Shown: positions 21,922-34,486, numbered from the stretch's first letter. The stretch is 64,000 nt of DNA from Panagrolaimus kolymaensis (GCA_028622995.1 JAJQJQ010000029.1:1054001-1118000), one strand, 5' to 3'. Numbers and translations: made by a program. The notes: a model not told the origin generated them from the letters alone.

Positions 21922-24297
21922 ATGAGTTCTCAAAATGCTCCTGCTCGTTGCACACTTGCTAGTTGCACAATTCTTTATGAAATGATTGAAGAAGAAAGGG
22001 ATCGACTAAATAAAAAAGTTTTTGATTTAAAATTACAAATGAATGAAATGAAACAAACCCTTGAAAAAGAAAGAGCTCCTGCTATCGAAGATCGTTTAAA
22101 GAAAGCTGAAGAAAATGATTTGTTGAATCAACGCGTTGTTGCCGATTGCGAAACTAGAATTCATAAGAATCTCGAAAAGGTATTTATTTTTTATTCTTTT
22201 AATGATTTTCAAAAGTTGTTGTTTTTTAGATTTCAAAGCAACTCGAAGATGAGCATAGAGCTTTTAAACTTAAAGTCGATGAACTTGAGCAGATAGTCGA
22301 AAAAGAGAAAGTTGAAAAGCTGAGTGTTAAACGTGATCTTGAAAAAGAAATAGAAGCTTCCGAAGCAGTGCTTGTTAAAAAGGACCAAGAATTATCTCTT
22401 CTTCGAGCTGATAAGAGCAAACTTTTGATTGAGGTAAGTATTATTATGTTGATGGAATATTAGTAACTATTATTTTATTATTTTAGAATCAACAACTCAA
22501 AGAAAACGAAAAAGGTTTACATGATCAAGTAAATTTGCTCAAAGTTGAAGGAATCCAGGCTTCATCTCTCAATGATGAACAGAAAGAAAAGGTATTTTCT
22601 ACTAAAGTTTAGACTAACCCATAGTAAACTTTCAAAATTTTAGATTACTAATTTGGAACATGATCTTCAAGCTTCAAAAGAAAAGTTTAACAAACTTGCC
22701 CTATCTATCACTACATATAACAATAATATCTTGGGTCAGGTAATAATTTAAATGTTTTTTAAAATAGCAATAACTATATTTCTGCTTCACTTTTTAGATT
22801 AATGGAAGACAACAAACTGTCGAAGTCGCGTCTCTTGCTCCTCTTTCTTCTCAATCATTCGTTGACAACTCTTTTGATTGTTTTTCTGAAGATCGACAAT
22901 CTCTTGGTGCTGAGCCTCTCAATGTTATTAAGAACTCAACGAACGAAGAAGTTGATGCTAAGCAAGTTTCCGAAGTCGCTGTTGCTGAACTCCCTTCTTT
23001 TTCTCGTGATCATTGCTCTTTAAATGGAACTTCATCTCCACCAAATCATCCTGTTTCCGAAGATGTTGCAGCCCCAATTGTCAAGAGTCCAATTCGTGTT
23101 TCTCCTGTTTCACAAATGGTATCATTTTAACATTTTATAAAAATCTAAACATATTTCCAATAAATAACTATTTTGTTTTCAGACTGCCAAGCGAAGAACT
23201 TCTTCACCTGCTGCAATTAATCCTATAAAGAAGACGAAAAAAGATTCAAGAAGACAAAATAATGATAATGACGAATTAGATTTCAATAGTGTTGACCTCT
23301 TTGATAGTCTTCATAAGATATTCAATGCTGATTCTTCTGCTGGAGTTCGTCAAAATCCTGTTATGTCTCATAATGTAATAACTTTTTATTCTTTTTATTA
23401 AATATATCTTTTTTGTTTTTAGCTTAGAAGCAGAACTTCTCTTGTAACATACAATGATGATACTGAATCAAATTCTGATGAGGCTGATAATTACAGTGAT
23501 AGCGATAATACCGCCACTGGAATGAATCGTAATAAGTGAGCTTAATATATTATTATTGAATTGTCTTTATTGTTTTTTAGCATCTCATCAAGATCTCGCA
23601 GCTGTTTTGCTTCAATCAAACGAAAAAAATTTACTGCCAAAGATGAATACCAATTTCAGTCATCTAGAAAATATGACAAAGTCGTTGTTTTTGCTCCTGA
23701 AAACAAGTGTTACTTCTATCATTATCAAGCTGCCAATAAAAATTATCGTTGTTATGGATGCTCTGATAAAAAACATAAGAAATACACCGTCTGTGGAACA
23801 ATTGAACATGATACTAATGGTGAAGAATACTTTTTGGCAAATGATGATCATGTTTGCGACCCTCGAGACTACTCTGAGTAAGTTAAATATTTTTGTTGAA
23901 TTTTAATTAAGATTTTTCGTTTAGTAAAGAAACAAATTTTCGTTGCTCGCCTAATAACTTCAAAGCATATGATTTTGAGAAAGAGAAGACCAGGATGAAT
24001 GGAGTTCAAATTGTTGTTCCTTTCACTAAGAATGATCGAAAGATGTGCTATTTCTTTCGTTGTAGAAATGATAAACCAAACTTGTTTATTTGTAAAAGAT
24101 GTGCTTCCCACAAACCTCCCCGTTATGTCCCTGGAGGATTTGGAAAAGATGAAAATGGTAAAGATGAAAATGGTAAAGAAGAAGATGGTAAAGAATACTT
24201 TGAATCTGTACATAATCGTCATGTTTGCGAACCTTATGAATACAAGTCTGCTAAAATTATCAAAGCCAATGTTCATCATTCTGAAAGTCAACAATAA
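21922..24297 (+). CDS. coiled-coil + double domain B protein, copy 2
   Basis: Nine exons: 21922-22179, 22230-22433, 22487-22591, 22644-22739, 22798-23118, 23183-23374, 23423-23535, 23581-23877, 23925-24297 (652 aa). Same plan as copy 1, with three differences. Exon 2 has an extra coiled-coil segment. The 57-nt exon after the linker is absent. Domain B occurs twice: CYGC ... DDHVC in exon 8 and CKRC ... NRHVC in exon 9, each preceded by MCYFF or CYFYH. The second module contains a young 15-nt repeat giving KDENGKDENGKEEDGK. Two zinc-like modules in tandem suggest nucleic-acid or protein binding; function is not known. It is convergent with the NKAIN-like gene, with 431 bp between stops. Confidence 0.8.
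22352..23068 (+). repeat. 717-bp tract identical to 18855-19571
   Basis: Partner of the tract in copy 1. The right edge is the A/C difference in GATGTTGAA versus GATGTTGCA. Confidence 0.85.
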
Positions 24298-24728
24298 TAA
24301 ATAATTTGTTTGATTGTTTTCGTTTTTATTTATCATTTGTAATGTTTTTTTGCTTTCTTGTTTTTATAAATTTTATATATTCCATTTGTTCTTCATTTTT
24401 TATTCTCAAATTTTCTGAATCAAATATACTATATGAAAAAATTGCAATGTGATGATACCTTTTTTTTAATAATCTCGTAGTTTCTTTATTTGATGGATGA
24501 TCAAGTTTTTATCCATCATTAAAGTGGTACAGTAAAGGTTTTCCTTTGCAAATTAACTCAAATTTTGTGTGGATTTTATGAGAGCATGTTTCATATTCTT
24601 TGTATTTATTAAAAACTTTCTGTATTTTCAAAGTAAAAAAAATGTTTAAAGTAAAAAGAAGAAAAAATGAGTATCAATAAAAAATATAAAATAAATTTCT
24701 GGCACTCTAGCTTTTATTAACCAAATAT
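24298..24728. other. convergent intergenic spacer
   Basis: Shared 3' region of the domain B gene (plus) and the NKAIN-like gene (minus). AT-rich, no gene. Confidence 0.6.
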
Positions 24729-27700
24729 TTAAACGAGTAAACCAGTGTTACTTAAAATTATTGGAGTTGTTGGTGTTGATAAATTTGATGGTTTTGAATC
24801 AAATTGAGTGGTCGTTGTTCTTTCAACATGACTGCTATCTTCATAACCAAGCAACGGTGAAGTTGAAGATCTCAATTTTAAGCCATAATCATTGGGTGAA
24901 AAATAATGACTATTTGAATCTGTGGGAATAGCATAATCTGACATTGGAGGAGGTTGAGCTAAGAATCGAGTGGATGAAGCTGATGTATGTTGAGAAGGTA
25001 AAGAATTAAGAAGAGGAATTGCAGTAGATAAAGAAATTCCTATGGATTCCACTGATTGATGATGACTACTAGCATGCGGCTGGTAATAACCAGGTTGCTG
25101 TTGAGAATGTTGAGAATATTGAGGTCGATGGCTGGAAAAAGCTGTTGATTGAATTATCGGCACTGGAGGGGATGGCAATTGATATTGAAAGGAGGATGTT
25201 CCTTGAGAAGGATTTATAACATCATGGTTTGTTGTTTCATAACCTAAAAAATATATTTTTATTAAACTCTAGGACTCCAAAAAAAAATAAATAACACCAA
25301 CCAATAATTGCATCAGATTTATCAACACTTTCTTGTTTCACCACTGGAGGCAATGGTGGAGACATGGCAGGACGTTGAGTAACATGATAAATTCCCGCAT
25401 GACTCCAATCAGGTGAAATACTTTGTTCCGCTGAATTACTCGATGGATGTCCAGAATCGAGATTGCTATGGCTCGTGGAAAGTACTGGGGCTTGAATGGA
25501 TGGAACAGAGTCCTGCAAAAAATTGTAAGAAGAGTTTTTCAAAAATTTGCATATTCTCTAAAATTTTAACTCACCTGACTTGTAGTTCTTTTAGCTCTCA
25601 TTTTAATTCCTCCTCCACAATCCACGACTTCTTTATATCGATGATTGTTGTCTTCCGATTTTATGGATGACCATTCTTCTTCCTCATTTCCATTTCCATC
25701 ATCATCGTCTTCATCTTCATTAATATGTTCATGAACTCGTAATAAAGTATTACTTTTAGGATCAAAACTAATTAACGAAGACGTTTTATTATTATTTAAT
25801 ATAGATGGTTTTCGTTCAGTTCGAATATATTCTAAATATTCTCCACTATCATGTCTTTGATGTTCAATCGCTGCAGCTCTTTGTTTAACTGTTGCAGCAG
25901 CGGGAATTGGAGATTCTTTTGATTTCATTTGTTGTTGTTCCATGGCTGCTTGAGAAAGTCGTTGCTCTGCAACGGATTGAATTCGGTTTGAAGGATTTTC
26001 TTGAGACTTATGTCTCATTTTAGAATATTGCCTTGTTACTTCATCTTCTTCTGAGAAGCCTTCGTCGGATATTCGATGTTTTTGTTGTTGACGAATGGGT
26101 GAAACTGAACGATTTATTAATGTCCTCTTCTTTTTATATGATGGAATTACAATCATTGGTGGTGGTGGAGGAGGACGTGAAGATGATTCCATGGAAGAAT
26201 TTGTCATACTTTTAGTTGTTACAGATGAATAATCAGAACCAGATTCTTGGGCCTAAAATTTTTAACATTTAGATAGTTGTTATTGATTTTAAATAGAAGC
26301 AATATGAATAGGAGCATGAGCAATTGATCTTTTAAAAATATCTAATTCCAAATTTGCTTCTTATCTCCTCGAAAAAAAAGTTTGATGGCAGCAAACTTGA
26401 GTGGTGTCTCTTTTTTTGTTTCAATTTTTGTTGTAAAAATCGTGCAAATAGTGTGCTCACATTTTTTTGAAGCCTAAAAATTGCCCAAGCTTGTTTGTTT
26501 TTTTACTTTGAATTTATTGCCACTCATCTTTGTTCAAACTATTTTCTGTATTCATTAGTTTTATCATATCTGTTCTCTCTTAAAACTAATTGTTAACCGA
26601 TTTATTTACATGTTCGAGTAATGTGTATATTGCTTCTCGTTTTCCCCTTGTTTTGTTTCAACTCAAATATTATTTTACGTGAATTTTTATTACGCGACAT
26701 TTACTTCGCTTTCTTCTTTTTTGATTACTGTAAGTCATAATTTTTCAGAGACTTTTGCTAACAATGGAAAATCAAAATCATGCTGATGTATCTTCTGAAC
26801 CACCTTCGACTGATCATGGCAATGTTCCTCCACCTTTATCTGAACGTGATGAAACTCAACAAACTGATGACAAAGTGAATGCTTTCTTGAAATTTGCTGT
26901 TGAAGAATTGACAAATGAAAGAGATTTCTTTAAAAATGAAAACATGGCATTGAGATTTAAGTATCTTGAATTGGAAAAAACAACCGAAGCGCTAAACTTC
27001 GAAATGGATTCAAAGAAAGCTGTCGAAAATGAAATTGTTCGTTTGCGTGAAGCTATGGCTGAATTGGAAGCTACAAATAAGAAACATCTTAAAAAGGTTA
27101 TTTTTGGTTTGTTTACAGATTTCTTTATACTTTATTGTTTTTCAGGTATCTACGTTAGAAAAGCAACAAGAAGCAGATCGTCAAGCTCGCGATGAAGAAA
27201 AGAAAACTTTTGAAGGCGCTAAGAAGGTTCTTCAAGATGATATCAATCGCTTAAATATACTCGTTTCTGAATTGGAAGCAAGCAATAAGAAGCACGTTGA
27301 AAAGGTAAACGTTTTCTGTTTCTATCTTTACGCTTTTGTTTTTCTAGATTTCTTGTATTGAAAAAATTCATGACGATAACAACCGAACAGAAAAGAAAAC
27401 TTCTAAAACTCCCGTTGCTGAAATGAAACAAAGCCATGATCGTTTTGAACATCTTGTTGTTAAAAAAATCGTCAGTAATCAATCTCAAAAGGTATGGAAA
27501 TGTTACTCAACTCTTGATGGAAATAAAGAATCAGCCAATCTTTCCCTTATTGATAATACTTTGTTGTTTGACGGCGTTATTTCTGAAAAACTATTGATTC
27601 TTGACGGTATTCTTTCTCAATATAAAGCTGATCCATTCATTGGGAAGCATCAAAGTTATTCCTGTCATTTATTCGATGTTTCTCGTTTACTCTCAAAAGT

Positions 27701-30700
27701 TTATTCCTGTAATATTACTGATTTGTTTTTATACAATCAAATGATAAGCTGGAGAGAATTTGAAAAGCTCGTATCATCTGGAAATACTAAGAATCTTTAT
27801 TTTGATGCCGTTGATTTCAAAGGTTATCAAGCTGATCCAGTTCAAAAAATCCTTGAAAATGTTCCAAATATTGAGAAGTTTGCTTAGTAAGTTTTTCTTT
27901 TATATTTTAACCTATAATAATTGCTATGTTATAGTTTTCAAAACTCTAATACTAGGAAAGTAGCATTTTATAAAAATCTTCCATTCTTTACAAAGCTTCG
28001 TGAATTCAAGATTGGTAAAATTTGTGATTTGGATGTTCAAAGTTTCATTGCTTTTATGAAGGCAAGTTTTTATATTTTATTTACTCTATTCATTTTTTTG
28101 GTTTTTTAGAGTTGTCCAAATGCTCATTTTTATCTTTCATTTAGTACTGAACGTATGTGGGACATACCTAGATATGAAAAAACGAAATGTTTGCTTGAAT
28201 CTCTTGCACCAGTCGGGAAGCTTCATATTCAATCCTTCTAATTGTTTTTTTTAAAACCTTTGTTCGTTTTTGTTTCGTGGATCCATTGATCATTTTTTAT
28301 TGTTGTTTCTTGCATTATAAATAAATTTTGTTTTATATCGTATTCTTGTATGCTTATTATTTTTACTACTAGGAATAAGAGAAAGGAGATAATTACTTGC
28401 TGATATTAATAAACGAGTCAGTAATCCATGAATTTGTGGTTTGTTTTAAAAAGCAGGGAAACATCACAGAAATATTTGTTAAAAAAAGAAGATGCAAAAT
28501 AATTCATCGCTTATCTTTCTTTCAGATTATAAAAGAGGGCCAACAGAAGAATCTTTGATTGAATTGCTTTCATTTTTACCACGAAAGCTTTAGGTTAGAG
28601 TTTCGCGCCTTTTTTTTTTGTCTTATTATTTTTGTTTCGTTTTCAAAATTGAAAGAAGCCATCAGTTTTTTTTTTGTCAAAAACATTACCCGAAAATATT
28701 AGCTATGTCCCTATCTAATTATCACTAAAATCTGACTTTCTTCCTTAATATTTTTTCGCGTTCTTTGATTAGATTTTGTGCGATCCACTTGTTCATCTTT
28801 TACGCGATATTTACTTCATTTTTGATAACATTTATAACATAGTTTTCAGAAACTTTTGCTAACAATGGAAAATCAAAATCATGCTGATGTATTTTCTCAA
28901 CCACCATCGATTGATCTTGATAATGCTGTTTCTCCAACTTTACCATCACCAAATGAAACTCAACAAGCTGGTGATAAAGTCAATGCTTTCATGAAATTTG
29001 CTTATAAAAAAATGACCAATGAAAGAGATCAAATTCAAAATCAAAACTTCGTATTGGAATTTCAGATTCTTAAATTAAAAGAAGCTTTTGAAAACCAAAC
29101 TGTTGCTTTGGAAGATGGTTCTAAGAGAGCATATGAAGATGAAATCAATCGTTTGAATCAACTCGTTGCTGAACTTGCTCCTTTTCGACCTCTTGTTTGT
29201 AAGAAGCTTCTCACTAATGGCGATCAAAAGAATTGGCTTTGTTATACAACTCTTGATGAAAATGAAGAACCTATGAAGCTTTCTTATTTCAATTTGGATT
29301 TGGTTATTAATGGTGCCATTTCTCAAAAGCAACTTATTCTTGAAGTTGTAATATCTCAATATGAAGGTCATCCATTCCATGGCAATGCTCAGGGTCTTTG
29401 TTATAGTCAATTGGCTGTTTCTTTTTGCTTCCAAAAGTGCTTTCTTGTAATGTTACTGACTTGCTTTTATACAATCAAAACTTGCATGCTAGTGAATTGG
29501 AAAAGCTCATCTTATCTGGTTTGATCAAGAACCTTTATCTATGCAACATCCAAATCTATTTACTCAACTTAAAACAACCTGTTTTTACATATCTTGATGT
29601 GATCCTTGAAAAGTTACCCAATATTGAAAGAGCTGCATTGTAAGTTTTGGCATTATTGCTTCTGTATAATAATTATTGTCTTTTAGTTTATCTATGCAAT
29701 GTTATTCAAAAGAAACTTTCAAAAAGCTTGCTAAACTTCCACCTTTCAAAAAGCTTCGAGAACTCAAATTTGATGGTATTTCATATCCTGATTTTCGTGA
29801 AGATGTTTTACATGGTTTTATGAAGGTATGGATTACTTATTTCACAAATTTTTTGATATTAAACTCTAATTTTTAGAAACATCCCGACACTCGTATTAGT
29901 CTTTCATTCATTGCTTCTGGCAATGCTCATTCAATCCAATCTCAATTTGAACACATGAAATATATCCTTCAATCTCAAGCTCGACATTACAATGTTAATC
30001 TTAAAATGGAAATGTTGTAATTTGTTTGTTTATTTTGTGCAATTTTTCCCGTTTTGTTTTGTTCGTTTATTTATAAATTTGTTAAACTATTGTTGTTCTA
30101 ATTATTGGTAGTTGCATTGGGCAATTTGTGTAAGCACAGAGGGAATTACTAATTGCCACCATCTTTTAGTACTGCTTACTTTGGAACTATGTAAAATCAC
30201 AGCGGGTTAATATGAATTTTTGTATGTATTTGTTAAACATGTCTTTAGGTTGCTACAAATCATTCATTTTTGTCTAAAGTTTATATGATTTTGCTTTCAT
30301 TTTTTAGTTCAATAAGCAACAATAGGTTAATAAATAGTGTATGTATTAAAGCATTCGACTAGTAAACGTAAAAAATGTGAACGGTTGCATTTCTTAAATC
30401 GGACGAACTTCAATGCTTGGTTCAACATAAATCGAAAAGCATTTATTTTAAATCAATCTTAATCCTACCGAGAAAAGCATAGCACACGGTTAACATTCTC
30501 ACTTCTTCCAAGTTTTTTTGTTGCTTCGTTTTCTAATCAGTCAATTCAATCGCTTTCAATCATTATTGATCAAACGTATTTTTTGGTTAGATTTATTAGT
30601 TTTCTCTTTGCCTAATTACACGCAATAGCGTACTGTTACTTATATCTTTGCGGGTTATGTGTGTTACCTTGATTCTTAATATTTTTCCATTTTTGCCGCC

Positions 30701-33700
30701 CTCATAAATCCACTTTAGTCGTTTTTGCGTGATAACCATTTTACTTTTCTTGGATTTTGAATGCTATTATAATATTGTTTTTCAGAGCCTATTGCTGAAA
30801 TGGAAAATGAAAATTCTGCACTTGGATCTCCTCAACCAAAATTGGTTAATCATGATAATGTTCCACCAGCTTTTCCCGAAGATGATGTAGTTCAACGACT
30901 CAACAGAGGAAATGCTAAATGGACTTTGGAAGAAATGATCGATGAATTGATTGCCGTACATCTTCGACTTGGAATGGAAAACATTGATCTAAAATTTGAA
31001 AATGATCAAATGAAAGAAAAGCAAAAAGCTAAAGAAGATACGACGAAAGCTCTTCAAGCTCAAAATGCTCATTTGATCCAACTCGATGCTGGATTAGAAG
31101 CCATCAATAAGAAGCAGCTTGGAATGGTAATAACTTTGTTTTTGTTGTCTTTTTACATTCGTTTATTTTCAGATTTATAATTTGGAAAAGGAAAAAGAAG
31201 ATCTTCGCCATTTTAATACTGTAGAAAAGAATGCGCTCGAATGCGAAGTTACTATTGTGAACAAAGTCAATGTTTTTTTAGAAGCTGAAAATAAGAAGCA
31301 CCTTGAAAAGGTAAGTAATCTTTATCTTCAGTTTTATTTTACTCTTCTTTATTTTCTAGATTTCTGCTTTGGAAAAACAGCAACAAGCTAGTCAACAAGC
31401 TCGTGATAGAGAAAAGAAAACTCCTGAACCTCAAGTTGCTGAAATGAAGCAAAATAAATATGTTCGACCACATTTCCGCAAAGCTCTTGAAACCATTGAC
31501 TCAAAAAACAATGGAAAATCGCCTCCTTTTATCACTTCACATTCTGATTCTTCTGAAGATTGGCCTTAACTTTATATTATTGTTTTGTTAACATTTTTTT
31601 CTCGTTTGTTATTGTTTGTTTGGTTTCTTTTATAAGACCATTTTTACATTGTTGTTTTTTGATTTGTAAATAAACTTGGTTTTTTACCTTGTCTTTGGTC
31701 ATTCTCAGTCTAATTATTACTTATTTGAGACGCTATTACAGTTCACTTTGTTTTGCTTGTATTGCTTTAACAATGAAATCAACATACCTGACTTTTGGGT
31801 CGTTGACTGGCTCGACTTGATGAACTTTTATCACTGCTTTTAATATTTCTAATTCCACGTTGTTGTTGTTGTTGCTTTGAAGAGATGGTCTTTAAATTAT
31901 CTCCACCAATAGCTTCATAGCTGCTATTCATATATCCACTGCTGATATCATTGATGGAATCAGGAGGAGGTGGAAGTTCTCGAGTGTTAGCTTTTGCTTC
32001 AGCTTCGCCATAAATAGCATTACTCAAATTAGGCATTATTTGTTGTTGTTGTTTTCCATTATTATTACTTCTTGCACTAACATTTGATGATTCATAAATA
32101 CCTTTAATTTTTTTCTTTTGATTATAATTTCGTCTTTGACAAAATAATATTATTGAAAGAAGCATAGTTATAAATGCAATAATAATATGTATCAAAGCTT
32201 GAAACCCTTCAATATTATAATATGGAATTATGCAATTTGTATGTTGAATCCATTGCGAAGTAGTTAAATTATAATGACTTTGACACGAAGGAGTATATCG
32301 AAGAAAAAAGCTATGAGAATATGGAATTCCTGCACTAAGTAAGGGTTTATTCCTATCACCCAGGATACCAGTATACCATAAAGTTATGACAACATTATAA
32401 GCTATTGAAATAATGGATGAAAATGTTAAAGTTAATAATAATGAAAGACGTTGTTGTCCAGCAGCAAATAAACCATTTATGCAACTTAGAATCTAGAAAA
32501 ATTTGGATGGTTTTTTAAACATTAAAGCTAGGTGTTTGAAGGTTTAGTAATAATGTATTCCAAAATGGTTGTTTTAGTTGATTAAATTTTCCATGGAATC
32601 TCATTGCGATAACTTTTTAGGATTTTAGGAGAGGTCCCAGATTTTGTGCAATGTTATTTTTTCTGTGCAAGGTTTTTTTTAATAATTTTTTCTTAATTTT
32701 TAATATGCATTATTTTTTGTTCACGAAAAGCATTTGCTCAATTTTGCTTTGGTCTAATCGATGCATATTTTTATATTAATGTTTACAATGTCAGGTTTTT
32801 GAGTTTTTTTAATTAACTTGCGAGCTTTGATTTTCTTTTTTTTTAAAATTTATAAAAGGTCATCTGGTTTTTTTACTATCAAAGATAAAACTTCCGCCGA
32901 AAACAAAAAAAACTAAAAACTAAAAACGAATTCATTTTTATTTCCTTTTTCTGACAGACGCCAAAAAAAAATCAAAGTAAAAAAAACAATCCCACAAATA
33001 ATAAAGAGAAAATGTGTCAACCAAATGTTTACTTTTTTTCATTATTTTTTTTCCTTCTAAACCATCTGTTTGCTTTTTTGGTTGATTAATTTTAGCTTAT
33101 TCCCAAATCCAAATAGTTGCTTTTTTTGCTAATGAAATAATGCATTTTTGTACAGAAAATCTTCGACAAAAAAGAAAAAACGAAAGTTGAAGCATATCCG
33201 ATTTCATAAATCTCTTTTCTTCCTAGATCGCAAAAAATTTTTAAGTTTGAAGTACCCCTCTTTAGTATATCCATTCACACGAAAAGAGATAAGAGAGATG
33301 CATCATAGGAAGAGATACTTTTTTTTCGATTGTAAAAAAAATAAAAAAACTGGAAAAAAACCGTTAACAAAAAAAATAAATAAATAAACTGTTTCGATTT
33401 ATTTTAAGCCTTTTGTAATTCCTTTCAGAGGAAGAAAAAAAATGAACTGCTTCCTGATTTTTTTTGTCATGGAGAAAAAAATCCATGATTTTGGTTGACA
33501 TTCAAAAGAGTTATAATAAAAAAAACCGGAAAATCAATAGAAATGAAAAAAAGAAAGAAAGGATAATCTTTCTTTTTTTGCTTGCTTTTTATGGATCGTA
33601 AAAAAAAGCTTTTGTTTGGGTCCAAAAAAAAGAAAACTGTCATAAAAATTTTTGGGTGAATCAAAAGAAAAGAAAATTCTAACATTTTCTAATACATACT

Positions 33701-34486
33701 TTTATTTAATTTGATTATAATGTAAAAAAAAATTAGAAAGTTTTTATTAATAATTTTTAGAAGAAAAATAATAATTCTGCAACTTTTGATAAAAAAAGAG
33801 TCCCGATTTTTAGAGAAAAAAAGGTTATCCAAATTGATCCATAAACTTTTTCAATTTTTCTAATCGGATCATAAACTTTCTCCCCTTTTACTGCCGGAGC
33901 TTTAAAAAATTATATCCCTCCACTCTCCTCTTTTTTTAGAAAAGTTCAAGGACGTATTTTTTATGGTTTCAAGTTTCCATAATAATTACAAGTTTTTTTT
34001 AATAAAACAAAAAAGTTTTTATTCTTTTTATTTTTGCTTCATTACTTTGAGGGCCTGAGCCTTTCCATATATATATTTTTTTAATGATAATTTGCACGCG
34101 CGAATAATTCCCGCCGTTTTTTGCTAATACGATCGTGATCGCGATCGGCCTTCAAAAAAAAAAAATGAATAAATAATTTTTTTTGGTTCGGGTTTTTTTC
34201 TTTTTGAGTTTGGACATTTCCGTTATTTTTTATGAAAAAGAAAATATCGATCGATCGACAGAAAATAAGCAACAGTAAAAAAATTTAGTATATAAAAAAT
34301 GTTTCAAGAAAAAGGAATGTAAAAATTTTGAGATCAAAAAAATGCTCTTACCTGAAGCAAATTAAATATTACCGGAATCCATAATCGACCAATGAGATCA
34401 AAAACTTGTCGAGCGCATGCAAGTAATAACCATAAAAATAAAATTAAAAATAACCAAATTCTTGTTGGAGAATTACAACAACACAT
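24729..34486 (-). CDS. NKAIN-family membrane protein with long tail
   Basis: Five exons on the minus strand: 34486-34352, 32492-31788, 26252-25575, 25512-25302, 25243-24729 (747 aa). NKAIN proteins are small four-pass proteins that interact with the Na+/K+-ATPase beta subunit. Signs: MCCCNSPTR start (Cys cluster), ACARQVFDLIGRLWIPV, GDRNKPLL, and a last membrane segment with IEGFQALIHIIIAF. Typical members are about 200 aa; here a tail of over 500 aa follows, rich in Gln, Ser, Pro and Asp/Glu, with no known domain. Phases match at every junction. The exon-4 donor G/GTTGGT is weak. The link between exons 2 and 3 crosses a 5,535-nt intron; exon 2 has no stop and ends in GTATGT, which supports the link, but a separate tail gene remains possible. 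Confidence 0.75.
26764..28241 (+). CDS. coiled-coil + domain A protein nested in NKAIN intron
   Basis: Five exons: 26764-27096, 27146-27304, 27348-27886, 27935-28061, 28110-28241 (429 aa). Exon 1 is nearly identical to exon 1 of the chimera at 10542, so the two share recent ancestry at the 5' end. Domain A is diverged (SRLLSKVYSCNITDLFLYN, ILENVPNIEKFAY). The fourth intron begins GCAAGT, a GC-AG intron of 48 nt, where paralogues have GTAAAT. The start follows TTTTTCAG by 16 nt. Lies wholly inside the 26253-31787 intron of the opposite-strand NKAIN-like gene. Confidence 0.8.
28242..28864. other. spacer between nested genes
   Basis: AT-rich. About 28575-28600 (ACCACGAAAGCTTTAGG) resembles the sequence near 9751-9770 left of the first MITE, an old duplicated flank. 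No gene. Confidence 0.4.
28865..30020 (+). pseudogene. coiled-coil + domain A gene with frameshift
   Basis: Exons 28865-29639, 29687-29825, 29877-30020. A coiled coil of about 100 residues is fused directly to domain A in a single first exon, with no introns in that part, unlike the tandem copies. Near 29421-29426 (GTTTCTTTTTGCTTCC) one base is missing relative to the family: before it the frame reads YSQLAVS, after it the +1 frame gives LLPKVLSCNVTDLLLYNQ and continues correctly to the end. All later exons are open. Either a young pseudogene or an assembly error in a T run. Confidence 0.7.
30021..30799. other. spacer between nested genes
   Basis: AT-rich with no supported gene; ends in GTTTTTCAG 14 nt before the next ATG. 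Confidence 0.5.
30800..31569 (+). CDS. short coiled-coil-only family member
   Basis: Three exons: 30800-31126, 31173-31310 (138 nt, phase 0), 31360-31569 (224 aa). It keeps the Asn/Pro-rich start and the coiled coil, including LEKQQQASQQARDREKKT, but ends after a short polar tail (SPPFITSHSDSSEDWP) with neither domain A nor domain B. It could act as a dimerising partner or competitor of full-length members; this is inference. AATAAA-type signal near 31668. Nested in the NKAIN-like intron. Confidence 0.75.
32493..34351. other. first intron of NKAIN-like gene
   Basis: About 1.86 kb of AT-rich, homopolymer-rich sequence. No nested gene seen. Confidence 0.7.
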
